Positions 8,208 through 17,095 of a stretch of DNA of 64,000 bases are shown piece by piece. The stretch's first letter is position 1. The number at the start of each line of letters is the position of its first letter. Where the stretch lies: the NCBI RefSeq assembly GCF_003999975.1, contig NZ_RJAC01000008.1, positions 124,001-188,000 of the forward strand. The letters are read 5' to 3'. The position numbers and the translations under genes were made by a program. The stretch comes from Actinoplanes solisilvae. Its GTDB lineage: Bacteria; Actinomycetota; Actinomycetes; Mycobacteriales; Micromonosporaceae. The notes beneath the pieces are model-generated. The model saw only the letters and a program-made list of their open reading frames with translations, had not been told where the DNA came from and did not search any database.

Positions 8208-8501
8208 TCAGTGATCTTGCCCCGTTTCCTTCCAGGCTGCCCGCAGGCGCGCCGCACCGTCGATGAGTTCGTCGAGCCCGCGCGGCTCCGGCCACGGCAC
8301 ACCCGCAATCCCGAACGCACGGTGAGCACCGCTCTGATCCTGCGGCGACAGCAGCCGGTCGTAGGCCCACAAACTGTCGAACCCGAGCAGCTCGGCCTCC
8401 CGCGCGAACGCCGTCACACCGGCGGCCGGATCGCGGGGAGCGGTATGCGGAACATTGATCCCGACCACGGCCGGAGCCCACGCTGCGGCCTTGGGCCGCA
8501 C
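8208..8501 (-). pseudogene. remnant of an LLM-class (luciferase-like) flavin oxidoreductase
   Basis: A 97-codon frame begins with a luciferase-like N-terminus (VVGINVPHTAP, AREAELLGFDSLWAYDRLLSP) and jumps directly to what looks like the C-terminal helix of the same family (GLDELIDGAARLRAAWKETGQD). Full-length members have about 300 residues, so most of the barrel is missing. The join is in frame, which suggests an internal deletion. The stop touches the lexA start, so it may serve lexA as a leader. The family call rests on the GFDSLWAYDRLL segment. Confidence 0.5.
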
Positions 8502-8679
8502 TCAGGTCGCGAGGAGCGCCGAGTTCGCGGCCGTGCGGTTGTCGAGCCCGACGACGGTGCTGATGTTCCACCTGGTCTTCCAGGACTGCTGGGACGGCCT
8601 GGGAGAACCGCCCCTCGGCGAACGCGTGAAGAACTGCGTCGTGCAGAAGGCCAAGTGCAACACCGAGGGCAACTTCTGA
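8455..8679 (+). other. unexplained reading frame between decayed gene and lipase gene
   Basis: A frame of 74 codons ends with a Cys-containing, gene-like stretch (FHLVFQDCWDGLGEPP, then VKNCVVQKAKCNTEGNF). It lacks a clear ribosome site and overlaps the LLM remnant on the other strand. It could be the C-terminal remnant of a secreted or Cys-rich protein, or chance. No function can be proposed. No gene is visible from 8680 to 8791. Confidence 0.2.
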
Positions 8680-8791
8680 CGTGCGCCCGTCCGCCGTCCC
8701 CTGCGAGTCGCGGGGGACGCGCGGCGGGAGTCGGGGATCCGATCACCCAGGCCCTTGCGGAGCCGCGTGGAATGCGTCGACCCTCGTCATC

Positions 8792-10153
8792 ATGAGTGCC
8801 AAGCCATCGGCCGTCCGTGATGTCGTCGTGGTGATCCCGGGAATCATGGGCAGCACCCTCGTCGACGCCGAGAACCGCCCTGTGTGGTCGCTGAGCGCCG
8901 GCTCGCTCGTCAACGCGATCCGCACGTTCGGGGGCTCGCTGAAATCGCTGCGATTGCCCGAGGGCCTCGGCGACGACCACCCCGGCGACGGTGTCAGGGC
9001 GGTCGGCCTCATGCCAGGCCTGCACGTCATCCCCGGAATCTGGAGCCCGGTCGCGGGCTACGCCGGCATCCTGAAGTTCCTGCGGGGCCGCCGCTTCCAG
9101 TTCGTCCAGGACCCGGTCCCCAACCTGATCACCTTCCCGTACGACTGGCGGCTGTCCAACCGGCACAACGCGCGCCTGCTCGCCGAACGGGCCGGCGACG
9201 CGCTCACCCGATGGCGCGCCCGGCCGGGCATGGCCGACGCGAAGCTCGTCATCGTCGCCCACTCGATGGGTGGCCTGGTCGCGCGCTGGTTCCTCGAACG
9301 CGAGCAGGGCGCCGAGCTGACCCGCGCCCTCATCACGATCGGCACCCCGCACCGGGGCTCGGTGAAGTCGCTGGACACCCTGGCCAACGGCATCGAGGCG
9401 GGGGTCGGGCCGCTCAAGCTGAGCCTGACCGAGATGGCGCGAAGCATGCCGTCCCTGCACCAGCTCCTGCCCACGTACGCCTGCCTGCGCAAACCCGGCG
9501 GCGGGCGGGTCCCGCTCGGACCGGGGACGACGGCCGGGCTCGACGCCGCGATGCTGGCCGACGCCGCCGCGTTCCACGCCGTCCTCGACGCCGCCGGACC
9601 ACCCCGGTACGTCCTGCACAAGGTCGTCGGGATCCGGCAGCCCACGCCCACGACGGCCCGGCTGACCGGCGGCAGGCTGGTCACCTCGGACGCGATCGAC
9701 GAGCAGGATCAGGCCGGCGACGGCACGGTTCCCCGGCTGGCCGCCGAACCGGCACAGGGGCGCGGCACCGAGGTGCACGAGGTCGCCCAGCAGCACGGCG
9801 AACTCCAGGGCACGCGGTCCGCCCTCGACCTGCTCGACGGCATCATCACCCGCGAGGACGTGATCTGGGAGGACGCCGCCCCCGAGACCTTCGGCGTGGC
9901 CATGACCGAGATCTGGGCGCCCGGCGCCGCGCCCGAGCTGACCGTCCCCGATCTCGCCGACCGTCGCCTGAACGTGTCGGTCCTCGACGAGCACGGCACC
10001 CAGGTCGGAGCGCCGGTCAAGGTGCGTCCGGACGGCCGGGCGGTCCTCGACCCGCTACCCGAGGGCGGCTACCGCGCCACGGTGAGCAGCCCGGTTGCGG
10101 GCGGCCCGCCCCCGGTGACCCGCCCGTTCCTCGTGTGGGACCCGGACCGATGA
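8792..10153 (+). CDS. LCAT-like alpha/beta-hydrolase (lipase/acyltransferase)
   Basis: This 453-residue hydrolase resembles lecithin:cholesterol acyltransferase-type lipases. VVVVIPGIMGSTL (residues 11-23) is the oxyanion-hole region, FPYDWRLSNRHNA (115-127) is a family signature, and AHSMGG (156-161) contains the nucleophile Ser158. GTPHRGS follows, then GDGTVP with the probable catalytic Asp and a His in QQHGELQG. No signal peptide is seen, so it acts in the cytoplasm or at the inner face of the membrane. The last 80 residues form an extra beta-rich domain. Its stop overlaps the start of the caspase-like gene in ATGA, so the two are almost certainly co-expressed. I place the start at ATG 8792, where the conserved region begins; an earlier GTG at 8681 is possible. 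It may be the membrane-damaging effector of the pair (inference). Confidence 0.85.
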   Translation: MSAKPSAVRDVVVVIPGIMGSTLVDAENRPVWSLSAGSLVNAIRTFGGSLKSLRLPEGLGDDHPGDGVRAVGLMPGLHVIPGIWSPVAGYAGILKFLRGRRFQFVQDPVPNLITFPYDWRLSNRHNARLLAERAGDALTRWRARPGMADAKLVIVAHSMGGLVARWFLEREQGAELTRALITIGTPHRGSVKSLDTLANGIEAGVGPLKLSLTEMARSMPSLHQLLPTYACLRKPGGGRVPLGPGTTAGLDAAMLADAAAFHAVLDAAGPPRYVLHKVVGIRQPTPTTARLTGGRLVTSDAIDEQDQAGDGTVPRLAAEPAQGRGTEVHEVAQQHGELQGTRSALDLLDGIITREDVIWEDAAPETFGVAMTEIWAPGAAPELTVPDLADRRLNVSVLDEHGTQVGAPVKVRPDGRAVLDPLPEGGYRATVSSPVAGGPPPVTRPFLVWDPDR

Positions 10154-13100
10154 TCGGCGCGCAGGTGGTGGCGGTCGCCAACGGCTCCTACGCGACCCTG
10201 ACCCCGCTCGGCCGGGCGGTGCCGGACAGCGAAGGCCTGGTCGGCCTGCTCAGGGAACGACACGGATTCGACGGCGTGGTCCTGGCCGACCTGCGCCGCG
10301 GGGCGCTGCTCGACGAGATCGACGCCGCCCTGCAGAAGAAGTCGATGCCCGGCGGCAAGCTGATCGTGCTGTGGACCGGGCACGGCGAGCTCGGCCCGGA
10401 CCGGCAGTTGAAGCTGCTCGGCCGCACCACCGACACGGACGACGACGAGATCGCCACGGCCAGGAAGCTGGGCGAGTGGGCCGCCCGCACCGGGGCGACC
10501 CAGGTGCTGGTCGTCGTGGACACCTGCCACTCCGGCGGCGGCGTCCCCGACGCCCTGGCCATGGCCGACGCGGTCCTCGCCGGGCGGGCCGACCCCGGAG
10601 CGGCCTGGTTCGGCGTGGTGGCGGCCTCACGCGGCGACGAGCCCGCGCGCAGCGGGGCGATGGCCCGCGAACTGACCCGGCTGCTCACCCACGGCCCCAC
10701 CGACGACGCGCTGCGGCTGCGCTGGAACGCCTACCGCGAGGAGATCCGCGGCGACGACCTGATCGACGCGCTGGTCAAGGAGTGGTCCGAACCCCGGCAC
10801 TCGCCCCAGCAGGCGGCCACCGGCGACGCCTGGCCGATGCTGCGCAACCCCCTGCACCGTCCGCGCGCGAGCCACGTCGTCGTGGAACACCTGCTGCAGG
10901 CCGCCCGCGGAACGTCGACGACCGACAACTTCTTCACCGGCCGCGAACGCATCCTTGCCCGGGTGGTGAGGTGGCTGCGCCGGGGCACCCCGGGGCTGTA
11001 CGTCGTGACGGGACCGGCGGGCTCGGGCAAGTCCGCGATCCTCGGCCGCGTCGTCAGCCTCTCGGTGCCCGACGAGCGCCAGAGTCTCGAGCTGCCGCCG
11101 GCCGAGCTCGACCCGGGCGAGTCGAGGGTGGACGCGCACCTGCACGCACGCGGCATGGACGCGAAGTCGGCCGTCGAGAGCCTCGCCGCACAGCTCGGCC
11201 TGCCGTCCGACACCGGCGTCTACGACCTGCTGGCGTACGCCGCCCGGCGCCGGACGGACGGCGCTCCCCTGGTGGTCGCGATCGACGGTCTCGACGAGGC
11301 GGGCGACATCGAGTGCCGCCACATCGCCGTCCAGGTCATCGAGCCGCTCGTGCACGAGGCCCTGGTGCTGATCGGCTCGCGCGAGATCGCCGGGGCGATG
11401 GGCGAGCCGGGGCTGCTCACGCTGCTCGGCGTCGCCGCGGAGACCACCGATCTCGGCCGCGAGGTCGAACAGACCCTTCACGACGTACGGCGTTACGTGG
11501 TCCGCCGCCTCGACGGTGTGGCCCCGTCGATGAGCCCCGAGCTGGTCGCCGACGAGGTGCTCGTCACCGCGCAGGACGCCGACCCGGCCCGCGAGGGACC
11601 GTTCCTGCTCGCCCGGCTCATCACGTCGCAGCTGCGCGGCGCGCCGGTCGACACGTCCGGCCAGGGCTGGCGTACGCGACTGGCCTCCAGCGTGGAGGCC
11701 GCGCTCGAAGCCGACCTCGAACGCACCATCCTCACCATCGACGGGCGGGCGCACCCGACCGCGGCCCGGGAACTGCTGCGCGCCCTCGCCTGCGCGCACG
11801 GCAACGGTCTGCCGGCCGACGACGTGTGGCCGGCGATCGCGTCGGCGCTCTCCCCGACCGGCGTCCGGTACACGCGCGACGACGCGTACGCCCTGCTCCT
11901 GGCCCTGGGCCGGCACGTCGTCGTGGGTACCGCGGGAGGCCAGGCGGTCTACCGGGTGGCCCACCAGCGCCTGATCGACCACCTGCTGCCGACGCTGGGC
12001 AAGGGCATCGGACGTGGGCTGTCCCCCGGCATGGCCCTGCCCGTGGCCGCGACGATCGCCCGCCTGTACGAGCACCTGCTCGACGAGGGGCAGACCCCGG
12101 GCCAGCACGCCTACCTGTGGCAGCACGCGTGGCGGCACTTCGCCGACGCCGGCGTCCCCGGGCTCGACCTGCTGCGGGAGTTCTTCGCCCGCGACCGCGG
12201 CGCGTTCCTGCCCGACCTCGCGATGGCCGTCCAGCTCGTGGCCGAGCGCTCCCTGCTGACCGGTCAGCGCGTCGCGGTCACCCTGCACGAAGAGTCGGTG
12301 GCGCTGAACCGCGAGCTCGACGACCAGCTCGACCTCGCGATCGCCCTGTTCGAACTCGCGACGGCCCGCGCCATCTTCGGGGACACCGAGGGCGCCGAGG
12401 AAGCGGCGAACGAAGCGTCGCGCCTGGCCCGGGAGGCTCACGGCGACCCGGCCAGCGGGCAAGTGCTGGCCAACAGCCTCTCGGCCCTGGCGCTCGCCCA
12501 GCTGCGCAGCGTCAACCCGGTCGCGGCGGAGCGCTACGCGGTCGAGGCGGTCGCGTTGCTCGAGCCCTCGGGCGAGGAACGGCGAGCGCTGATCGGGGCG
12601 TTCGCCAACGCCTGCACCCTCGCCGCCAGCGCGGCCATCATGCAGAACGATCTCGAGAAGGCCGACGAGTTCAGCCGCCGGGCCCTGGCCGCGCTCGACG
12701 AGGGCGACGACTCCGATCACAACGAGGCCGCCCTGATCGAGGCCCTCGCCGTACGGTCCCGGGTGAACCTGCTCGAACTGATCAACTCGCCCGATCGCCG
12801 CCGGCCCGGCCGTGACGGCATGCCGGCCGCCGAACGCCTCGCCGATCACCACCGCCGCCACGGGCCGTCCGGCAGCATCATCGACATCGCCGTCGCCGAA
12901 GGCCTGCGCCTGTACGCGATCACGACCTCGATCGAGAACGCGGGCCGCGGCGCCGAACCCGTGACAGCCACGACCATCGCACTGCTCGACCAGTCGATCG
13001 ACCTGGTCACACCGTTCGCCCAGGGCAATACGGACGCGGCCGTCATCCTGGCCAGCAGCCTGACCCTGCGAGGACGCCTCGCCGCGGCGCACGACCCGGC

Positions 13101-15033
13101 CCGGGCGATAGCCGACCTCGAACTGGCTGAGCACCACCTGCGCACCGTCGAGAACACAAGCCCGTCGGTGGCCATCCAGCTCGGCGAGACGCTGACCAAC
13201 CAGGTCACCGTGGCCCTGGCCGGCACCACGATCGACCTGCTGGCCCTGATCGAACGCCAGAAGGAAGCGGCGGACCTGCTCGACATCAACCTGCCCATCG
13301 CGTGGGGTCCGCTGGTCACGGCGCTCGACCAGCTCGTCAAGCTGCACACCATGGCCGGTCAACCGAGCGAGGCCTCCACCGTGCGCGAGTCGACGATCCA
13401 GGTCCGCCGCGACCTGCTCCCCGGCTCACCGCAGGCGGTCCTCGGCCTGGCCGCGACGCTGGCGGACGTCGCCGCCACGATCCTGTCCGTACGCCCGCTG
13501 GAGGCGATCGGATATGCCGAAGAGGCCCTGCGGCTCATCGACGCGATGGAGAACACGGATTCGCGCGTCGCGCTGCTTCGCGGCATCGCCCTGCTCAACC
13601 TGTCGGCGGCCCACTCGGCCCTCGAACAGATTCCCGAGGCGCGCCGAGCGGTCGAGGAGGCCCTCGTGCTTCTCGACGCCGAATTCGAATCGCCGGTCGC
13701 CACCATCGCGCTGGCCGGCGCCCTGGCCGCCGTCTCGGCCCTCGACCTGGCCGCCGGGCGGAACACGGCCGCCCTCGACCATTCCCGGCGGGCGATCGAG
13801 GCCTTCGAGGAGTACACCGGGGAACTCGAGAATCCGTTCCAGCTTCCCCTCACCCGCATCACGTTCGGCCGGGCCCTGCTGCTGGCCGGCGACGAAACAG
13901 AATCGGCGCGATCGATGGACGCCGGCCTCGGCGAGTTGCGCGCCCGGCTGTCGGAGGGCGAACTGAGCATCGCCTACCTGGCCGTGGGGCTGAACACGGC
14001 CGGCCCGGAAGTCTGGGAGACGGTCCTCGCCGAACTCGACGACCAGCCGATCCTGGCGGCGATGCTCCTGATGCGGCGCATCCGGCCGCCGGAGGAGATC
14101 GCCCTGACCGTACGGGACATCCGCGCGGCGCTGGTGGCCGCGGTCGACGACGTGCGGGCGACCCAGCAGGTCCACGAGCTGGCCCGGCTCCAGCGGGCAC
14201 GCCACCCCGCCCGCTTCCGGGCAGCGTGGACGGCGAGCGGCGACGAGATGCCGCACTGGCTGGCCATCGACCACTCGCTGAGCCACCTGCTGGTCGCCTG
14301 GTGGAACCGGTCCACCTGGGCCGAGTCCCAGAGCTATCTGCGGGCCGAGCCGGCCCTGCTCGACCCGGCGACCGACGTGCTCCTCGAGGAACTGCGCAGC
14401 ATCGGCGCGAACGACGACCTCGTGGACAGGCACCTGCGACTGCGCGCCGACGCGGCGGAAAACGGCGTCGACGCGGCGTACGCGCCACTGCTCTCGCTGA
14501 TCCTGGTCGAGAACTGGATGGAGGCACCGGACGCCGAGCTCTTCCTCACCGAGAACTACGACGAACTCCTCGGGCCGGACGTCGCGGCGGTCGTCGCCGA
14601 GCGGAAAGACACCGTCGAGGTCTTCGCGATCATCGACGCGGTCCTCGTACTGACCCGCCGGGCCGAACAGTCAGTGGCGTTCCGCATCATGGAGGAACCG
14701 GCGTTCGGGGTGACCCTGCTGCGGGCGGCCTGGCGCTCGGCCGACGTCGCACGGCTGGCTGCCCTGGCGACGCTCTGCCTCAACGAGGGCACGGTCAGCG
14801 ACCCGGGTGGGCGGCTGGCCACGGTGGCGCTGGCCATCGCCCACGCGATCGGGGGCGACGCCGGGCGGGCGGCTGAGCTCGGGCGGTCAGCGCTGGCCGA
14901 AGTCGTGTCTTCCGAGGAGCGCGATCTGCTGATGGCGGCGGTTTCGGACGCGCTGGCCTTTCAGCCTGAGGGGCAGGAGTCGCTGATCCGGCTACTTCAA
15001 GCTCTGCGTCCACCGTCGGTGAACGGGGGCTGA
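10150..15033 (+). CDS. caspase-like protease / STAND NTPase / TPR-repeat protein
   Basis: This predicted 1,627-residue protein has three parts. Residues 1-215 form a caspase-like (C14) domain, with His78 in LWTGHGE and Cys126 in VVVDTCHSGG. Residues about 255-560 are a STAND-type P-loop NTPase, with Walker A GPAGSGKS (288-295) and Walker B VVAIDGLDEA (375-384). From about 680 to 1350 there are degenerate alpha-helical repeats of TPR type (ALFELATARAIFGDTEGAEE and similar). A final helical region follows. STAND proteins use the repeats as sensor and the NTPase as switch for an N-terminal effector, here a protease. The overlap with the lipase gene makes the lipase a likely partner or substrate. 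Domain order is seen; the defence or programmed-death role is inferred from known caspase-NTPase conflict systems. Confidence 0.88.
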   Translation: MIGAQVVAVANGSYATLTPLGRAVPDSEGLVGLLRERHGFDGVVLADLRRGALLDEIDAALQKKSMPGGKLIVLWTGHGELGPDRQLKLLGRTTDTDDDEIATARKLGEWAARTGATQVLVVVDTCHSGGGVPDALAMADAVLAGRADPGAAWFGVVAASRGDEPARSGAMARELTRLLTHGPTDDALRLRWNAYREEIRGDDLIDALVKEWSEPRHSPQQAATGDAWPMLRNPLHRPRASHVVVEHLLQAARGTSTTDNFFTGRERILARVVRWLRRGTPGLYVVTGPAGSGKSAILGRVVSLSVPDERQSLELPPAELDPGESRVDAHLHARGMDAKSAVESLAAQLGLPSDTGVYDLLAYAARRRTDGAPLVVAIDGLDEAGDIECRHIAVQVIEPLVHEALVLIGSREIAGAMGEPGLLTLLGVAAETTDLGREVEQTLHDVRRYVVRRLDGVAPSMSPELVADEVLVTAQDADPAREGPFLLARLITSQLRGAPVDTSGQGWRTRLASSVEAALEADLERTILTIDGRAHPTAARELLRALACAHGNGLPADDVWPAIASALSPTGVRYTRDDAYALLLALGRHVVVGTAGGQAVYRVAHQRLIDHLLPTLGKGIGRGLSPGMALPVAATIARLYEHLLDEGQTPGQHAYLWQHAWRHFADAGVPGLDLLREFFARDRGAFLPDLAMAVQLVAERSLLTGQRVAVTLHEESVALNRELDDQLDLAIALFELATARAIFGDTEGAEEAANEASRLAREAHGDPASGQVLANSLSALALAQLRSVNPVAAERYAVEAVALLEPSGEERRALIGAFANACTLAASAAIMQNDLEKADEFSRRALAALDEGDDSDHNEAALIEALAVRSRVNLLELINSPDRRRPGRDGMPAAERLADHHRRHGPSGSIIDIAVAEGLRLYAITTSIENAGRGAEPVTATTIALLDQSIDLVTPFAQGNTDAAVILASSLTLRGRLAAAHDPARAIADLELAEHHLRTVENTSPSVAIQLGETLTNQVTVALAGTTIDLLALIERQKEAADLLDINLPIAWGPLVTALDQLVKLHTMAGQPSEASTVRESTIQVRRDLLPGSPQAVLGLAATLADVAATILSVRPLEAIGYAEEALRLIDAMENTDSRVALLRGIALLNLSAAHSALEQIPEARRAVEEALVLLDAEFESPVATIALAGALAAVSALDLAAGRNTAALDHSRRAIEAFEEYTGELENPFQLPLTRITFGRALLLAGDETESARSMDAGLGELRARLSEGELSIAYLAVGLNTAGPEVWETVLAELDDQPILAAMLLMRRIRPPEEIALTVRDIRAALVAAVDDVRATQQVHELARLQRARHPARFRAAWTASGDEMPHWLAIDHSLSHLLVAWWNRSTWAESQSYLRAEPALLDPATDVLLEELRSIGANDDLVDRHLRLRADAAENGVDAAYAPLLSLILVENWMEAPDAELFLTENYDELLGPDVAAVVAERKDTVEVFAIIDAVLVLTRRAEQSVAFRIMEEPAFGVTLLRAAWRSADVARLAALATLCLNEGTVSDPGGRLATVALAIAHAIGGDAGRAAELGRSALAEVVSSEERDLLMAAVSDALAFQPEGQESLIRLLQALRPPSVNGG

Positions 15034-15193
15034 GGTGGCGTTCCTGCGCTGGGACGGCCGGGTCGTCGGCTCCGGGCAGGAGAATGGTCACCCTGTCTCT
15101 GGGCGCGGCCCTGTCCTGGCGGCCCCCTGCCGCGCCGGTTGCGGCTGGCGCTGCGCGCTCCCAACCGCCGGCGCCCGGTGTACTTTCGGTCGC

Positions 15194-15490
15194 ATGCGCG
15201 TTTCCACTGCCGCGGTCACAGCGGGGTCTCTCATTGCCGGCTGGCAGGTCGCCCGCCGGACCGGCATCCGGCCTCTGGGTGGGGCGATCCTGGCTGCGGG
15301 TGGCATCGTCGCCGGGCGTGAGTGGTCCCGGCGCACGAGCCCGGCCGTGACCGGCGCACTTGTCGCGACGTACCTCGGGGCGTTTGGCGCCTCGCACCCG
15401 CTGGCCAAGCGCATCGGGCCCTGGCCGTCTGTTCTTGCCGTGTCCGCGGTGACGGCCGCCGTGTCCTGGGCCGTGTCCGACCGGCGCTGA
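15194..15490 (+). CDS. small actinobacterial membrane protein, function unknown
   Basis: This 98-residue protein has three or four hydrophobic segments rich in Ala and Gly (VTAGSLIAGWQVA, GGAILAAGGIVAG, VTGALVATYLGAFGA, VLAVSAVTAAVSW). It ends with basic SDRR. The ATG at 15194 marks where the hydrophobic pattern begins; the in-frame extension to 15035 is not membrane-like. The type is common in actinomycetes, but I know no function. The 160 bp between it and the caspase-like gene hold nothing I can identify. Confidence 0.65.
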   Translation: MRVSTAAVTAGSLIAGWQVARRTGIRPLGGAILAAGGIVAGREWSRRTSPAVTGALVATYLGAFGASHPLAKRIGPWPSVLAVSAVTAAVSWAVSDRR

Positions 15491-15616
15491 AGGCGTTTGG
15501 GCCGTTTCCGTGGCGTTCGCCGGCGGAAGTGTTCCGGCTCCTGAGCGCGAACGACACCGGGCTGCGGGCGCGGTTCTGGTTGATGAACCACTGGCCCGAG
15601 CTGCGATCATGCCGGC
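15491..15616 (+). other. possible gene remnant between small genes
   Basis: In one plus-strand frame this stretch reads like real protein (PWRSPAEVFRLLSANDTG, RARFWLMNHWPELRS) but has no start of its own and runs into the next gene. It may be the tail of a decayed gene. The family is not recognised. Confidence 0.2.
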
Positions 15617-16009
15617 GTGAAGCAGTACCGAAGCCTTGGTGACCCACTCGGCGGTGCCGACGTCGCACTCATCGGTCTATTTTCGGCCAAGGAGAAGCAG
15701 TACGAGGCCAGGCTCGACGAGTTGGCGGTTATGGTCGAGGCCCGAGGTGGACGGGTCGTGGCCCGGTTCATCCAGCGCCGGGGCGCCTCAGACCGCTGGA
15801 AGCAGCGCCCAGGCGGGTCGCTGCGAATGTCGCAGCCCTTCTCCCGCCGTACGCTGCTGACACACGGCAAGGTTCGCGAGGTCGCCCAGGCGTGCCGAGA
15901 GGCAGAGATCGACGCCGCAGTATTCGTGAACACCCTGACCCATCGCCAGCGGAGCGTCTTGGCCAAGATCCTCGGGTGCCTCATTTTGAGCGGTGAAGAC
16001 CTGGTGTGA
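15617..16009 (+). CDS. HflX N-terminal-domain-like protein lacking the GTPase domain
   Basis: The 130 residues match the N-terminal domain of HflX GTPases. VALIGLFSAKEKQYEARLDE is strand plus helix, EARGGRVVARFIQRRG follows, then a G(K)VREVA helix and DAAVFVNTLTHRQRSVL. In HflX the next part would be the coiled coil and G domain, but here the protein stops after GCLILSGEDLV. In HflX this domain contacts the ribosome and nucleotides. A stand-alone copy may be a truncated gene or a separate small family. GTG start at 15617. The local GC content looks lower than that of the neighbours. Confidence 0.65.
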   Translation: MKQYRSLGDPLGGADVALIGLFSAKEKQYEARLDELAVMVEARGGRVVARFIQRRGASDRWKQRPGGSLRMSQPFSRRTLLTHGKVREVAQACREAEIDAAVFVNTLTHRQRSVLAKILGCLILSGEDLV

Positions 16010-16100
16010 TCATCGATGGTGTCGTGGTCGATCGATGACAGCGAACTGGCCGGCCCGCAAGCAGATCGCGGCATGAAAGGCGTTCGACGGTGGTGAGCCG

Positions 16101-16391
16101 CTACCCGAGTTCGTACGTGAAACAATCAGTCCGTTCGAAGGCAGCATCCTGTTCAACGGTCGCCCGGAGTACGCGTTCGATCCGATCGAACACCAGCGAT
16201 CCGATCGCGGCCCGGCTGACTGCAGATGCCGCCCAATAAAGGTGGACAGGCCGCTCAACGTCGGTACTCAGCCGATCCCACAACGCGTCCAGGTTGGCAC
16301 CGTAGTGCGGACCGAAGTCGAGCAATCTCGCCAACTCGCGATGGAGGTCAGCCTCCGACTTCACCCGGTTGCCGTCAAGGACCACGCGCAC
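16101..16391 (-). CDS. barstar family protein (ribonuclease-inhibitor fold)
   Basis: This 96-residue protein starts MRVVLDGNRVKSEADLHRELA (strand then helix), followed by the barstar signature FGPHYGANLDALWDRLSTDVERPVHLYW. An AFERTDCFTYEL end is typical of the last strand. Barstar binds and blocks the RNase barnase and related toxins. No barnase-like gene is adjacent, so this is an orphan immunity gene, perhaps protecting against toxins of neighbouring strains (inference). GTG start at 16389-16391. About 90 bp of unassigned sequence separates it from the HflX-like gene. Confidence 0.85.
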   Translation of the reverse strand: MRVVLDGNRVKSEADLHRELARLLDFGPHYGANLDALWDRLSTDVERPVHLYWAASAVSRAAIGSLVFDRIERVLRATVEQDAAFERTDCFTYELG

Positions 16392-16472
16392 TCGACGATG
16401 CTACCGACCACGCCGTCGACGGCTTTACGGTGAGCGCGCGCTGACAGCCGCAGATGAGTGAATTGACCTTGG

Positions 16473-16835
16473 CTATGGTGACTCGATTTCGGCACGCGGC
16501 GATTGATCCGGCAACACCTGTCGCGAATCCGGGCTTCCTGATTCCGGCCCGCAGCGTCTTTCCTGGATCTCCGCAAGAGCGTCGAGCAGATCGCCCCATA
16601 GAGTTTCGGCGGCATTGCGGGTCTCGGGCGCCAGGTTGCGGTGCACGACCCACTTGGCATCAGCCAAGCCCAAGCCGGTGCTGTCAGAAATGGCCTTGAT
16701 CGCCGAGATCGGCGAATCAGTGCGCCGCAGCAGTTCCTTGGCTATCTCGTCGGCGTCAGCGCCGGCGGCGAGCATCGTCTGCGCCGACTCCGTCAAGAAC
16801 CTGACTCGCGCGGCTCGCTCTGCAGCGTCGTTCAC
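16473..16835 (-). CDS. small protein with ribosomal L7/L12 C-terminal-like motif
   Basis: The protein has 120 residues from a GTG at 16833-16835. The central stretch SAIKAISDSTGLGLADAKWVVHRNL resembles the helix-turn-helix of the ribosomal L7/L12 C-terminal domain (I-K-x-I-R-x-x-T-G-L-G-L-K-E-A-K). The N-terminal part is helical (ERAARVRFLTESAQTML), and the tail is unstructured and basic. L7/L12-like domains occur in small actinobacterial proteins of unknown role. It lies upstream of the barstar-like gene on the same strand, about 80 bp away. The start is uncertain because the ribosome site is weak. Confidence 0.6.
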   Translation of the reverse strand: MNDAAERAARVRFLTESAQTMLAAGADADEIAKELLRRTDSPISAIKAISDSTGLGLADAKWVVHRNLAPETRNAAETLWGDLLDALAEIQERRCGPESGSPDSRQVLPDQSPRAEIESP

Positions 16836-17095
16836 CCCAGGAGGGTAGCGAGGTCGTCGAGTGTCACAACCGGGAGAGGATCGACCGTCCTTCACGCAGC
16901 GTGCCCATCCACGGCTGGATGAACGCGCATGCTCAGCGGCCATGAGCGGACGCTGTCCTCGATGGCGATGATGCGCGTGCCGCCGTTCTCCAGATCGTCA
17001 TGAGTGCAGGTCTCGCTGTCCAGACCTGGCACGAGAGCGATGTGCTCGTGGATGCTGGTCGACGCCGAGATGATCAGTTGACAGAATGCCGAGGC
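16836..17095. other. intergenic region, no gene seen
   Basis: These 260 bp separate two divergent small genes. I see no conserved frame. The sequence is less GC-rich than the average of the window and presumably holds both promoters. Confidence 0.4.

Noticed and set aside
8208..8501. An intact small gene upstream of lexA
   Set aside because: It joins the two ends of a luciferase-like oxidoreductase and lacks the barrel, so it is better called a remnant.
8884..10149. Upstream extension of the caspase-like reading frame through the lipase gene
   Set aside because: This part is low-complexity Arg/Pro-rich shadow of the lipase; caspase homology begins at the ATG at 10150.
15034..15193. Small gene between the caspase-like gene and the small membrane protein
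   Set aside because: Frames here are Arg/Pro-rich with no ribosome site or recognisable pattern.
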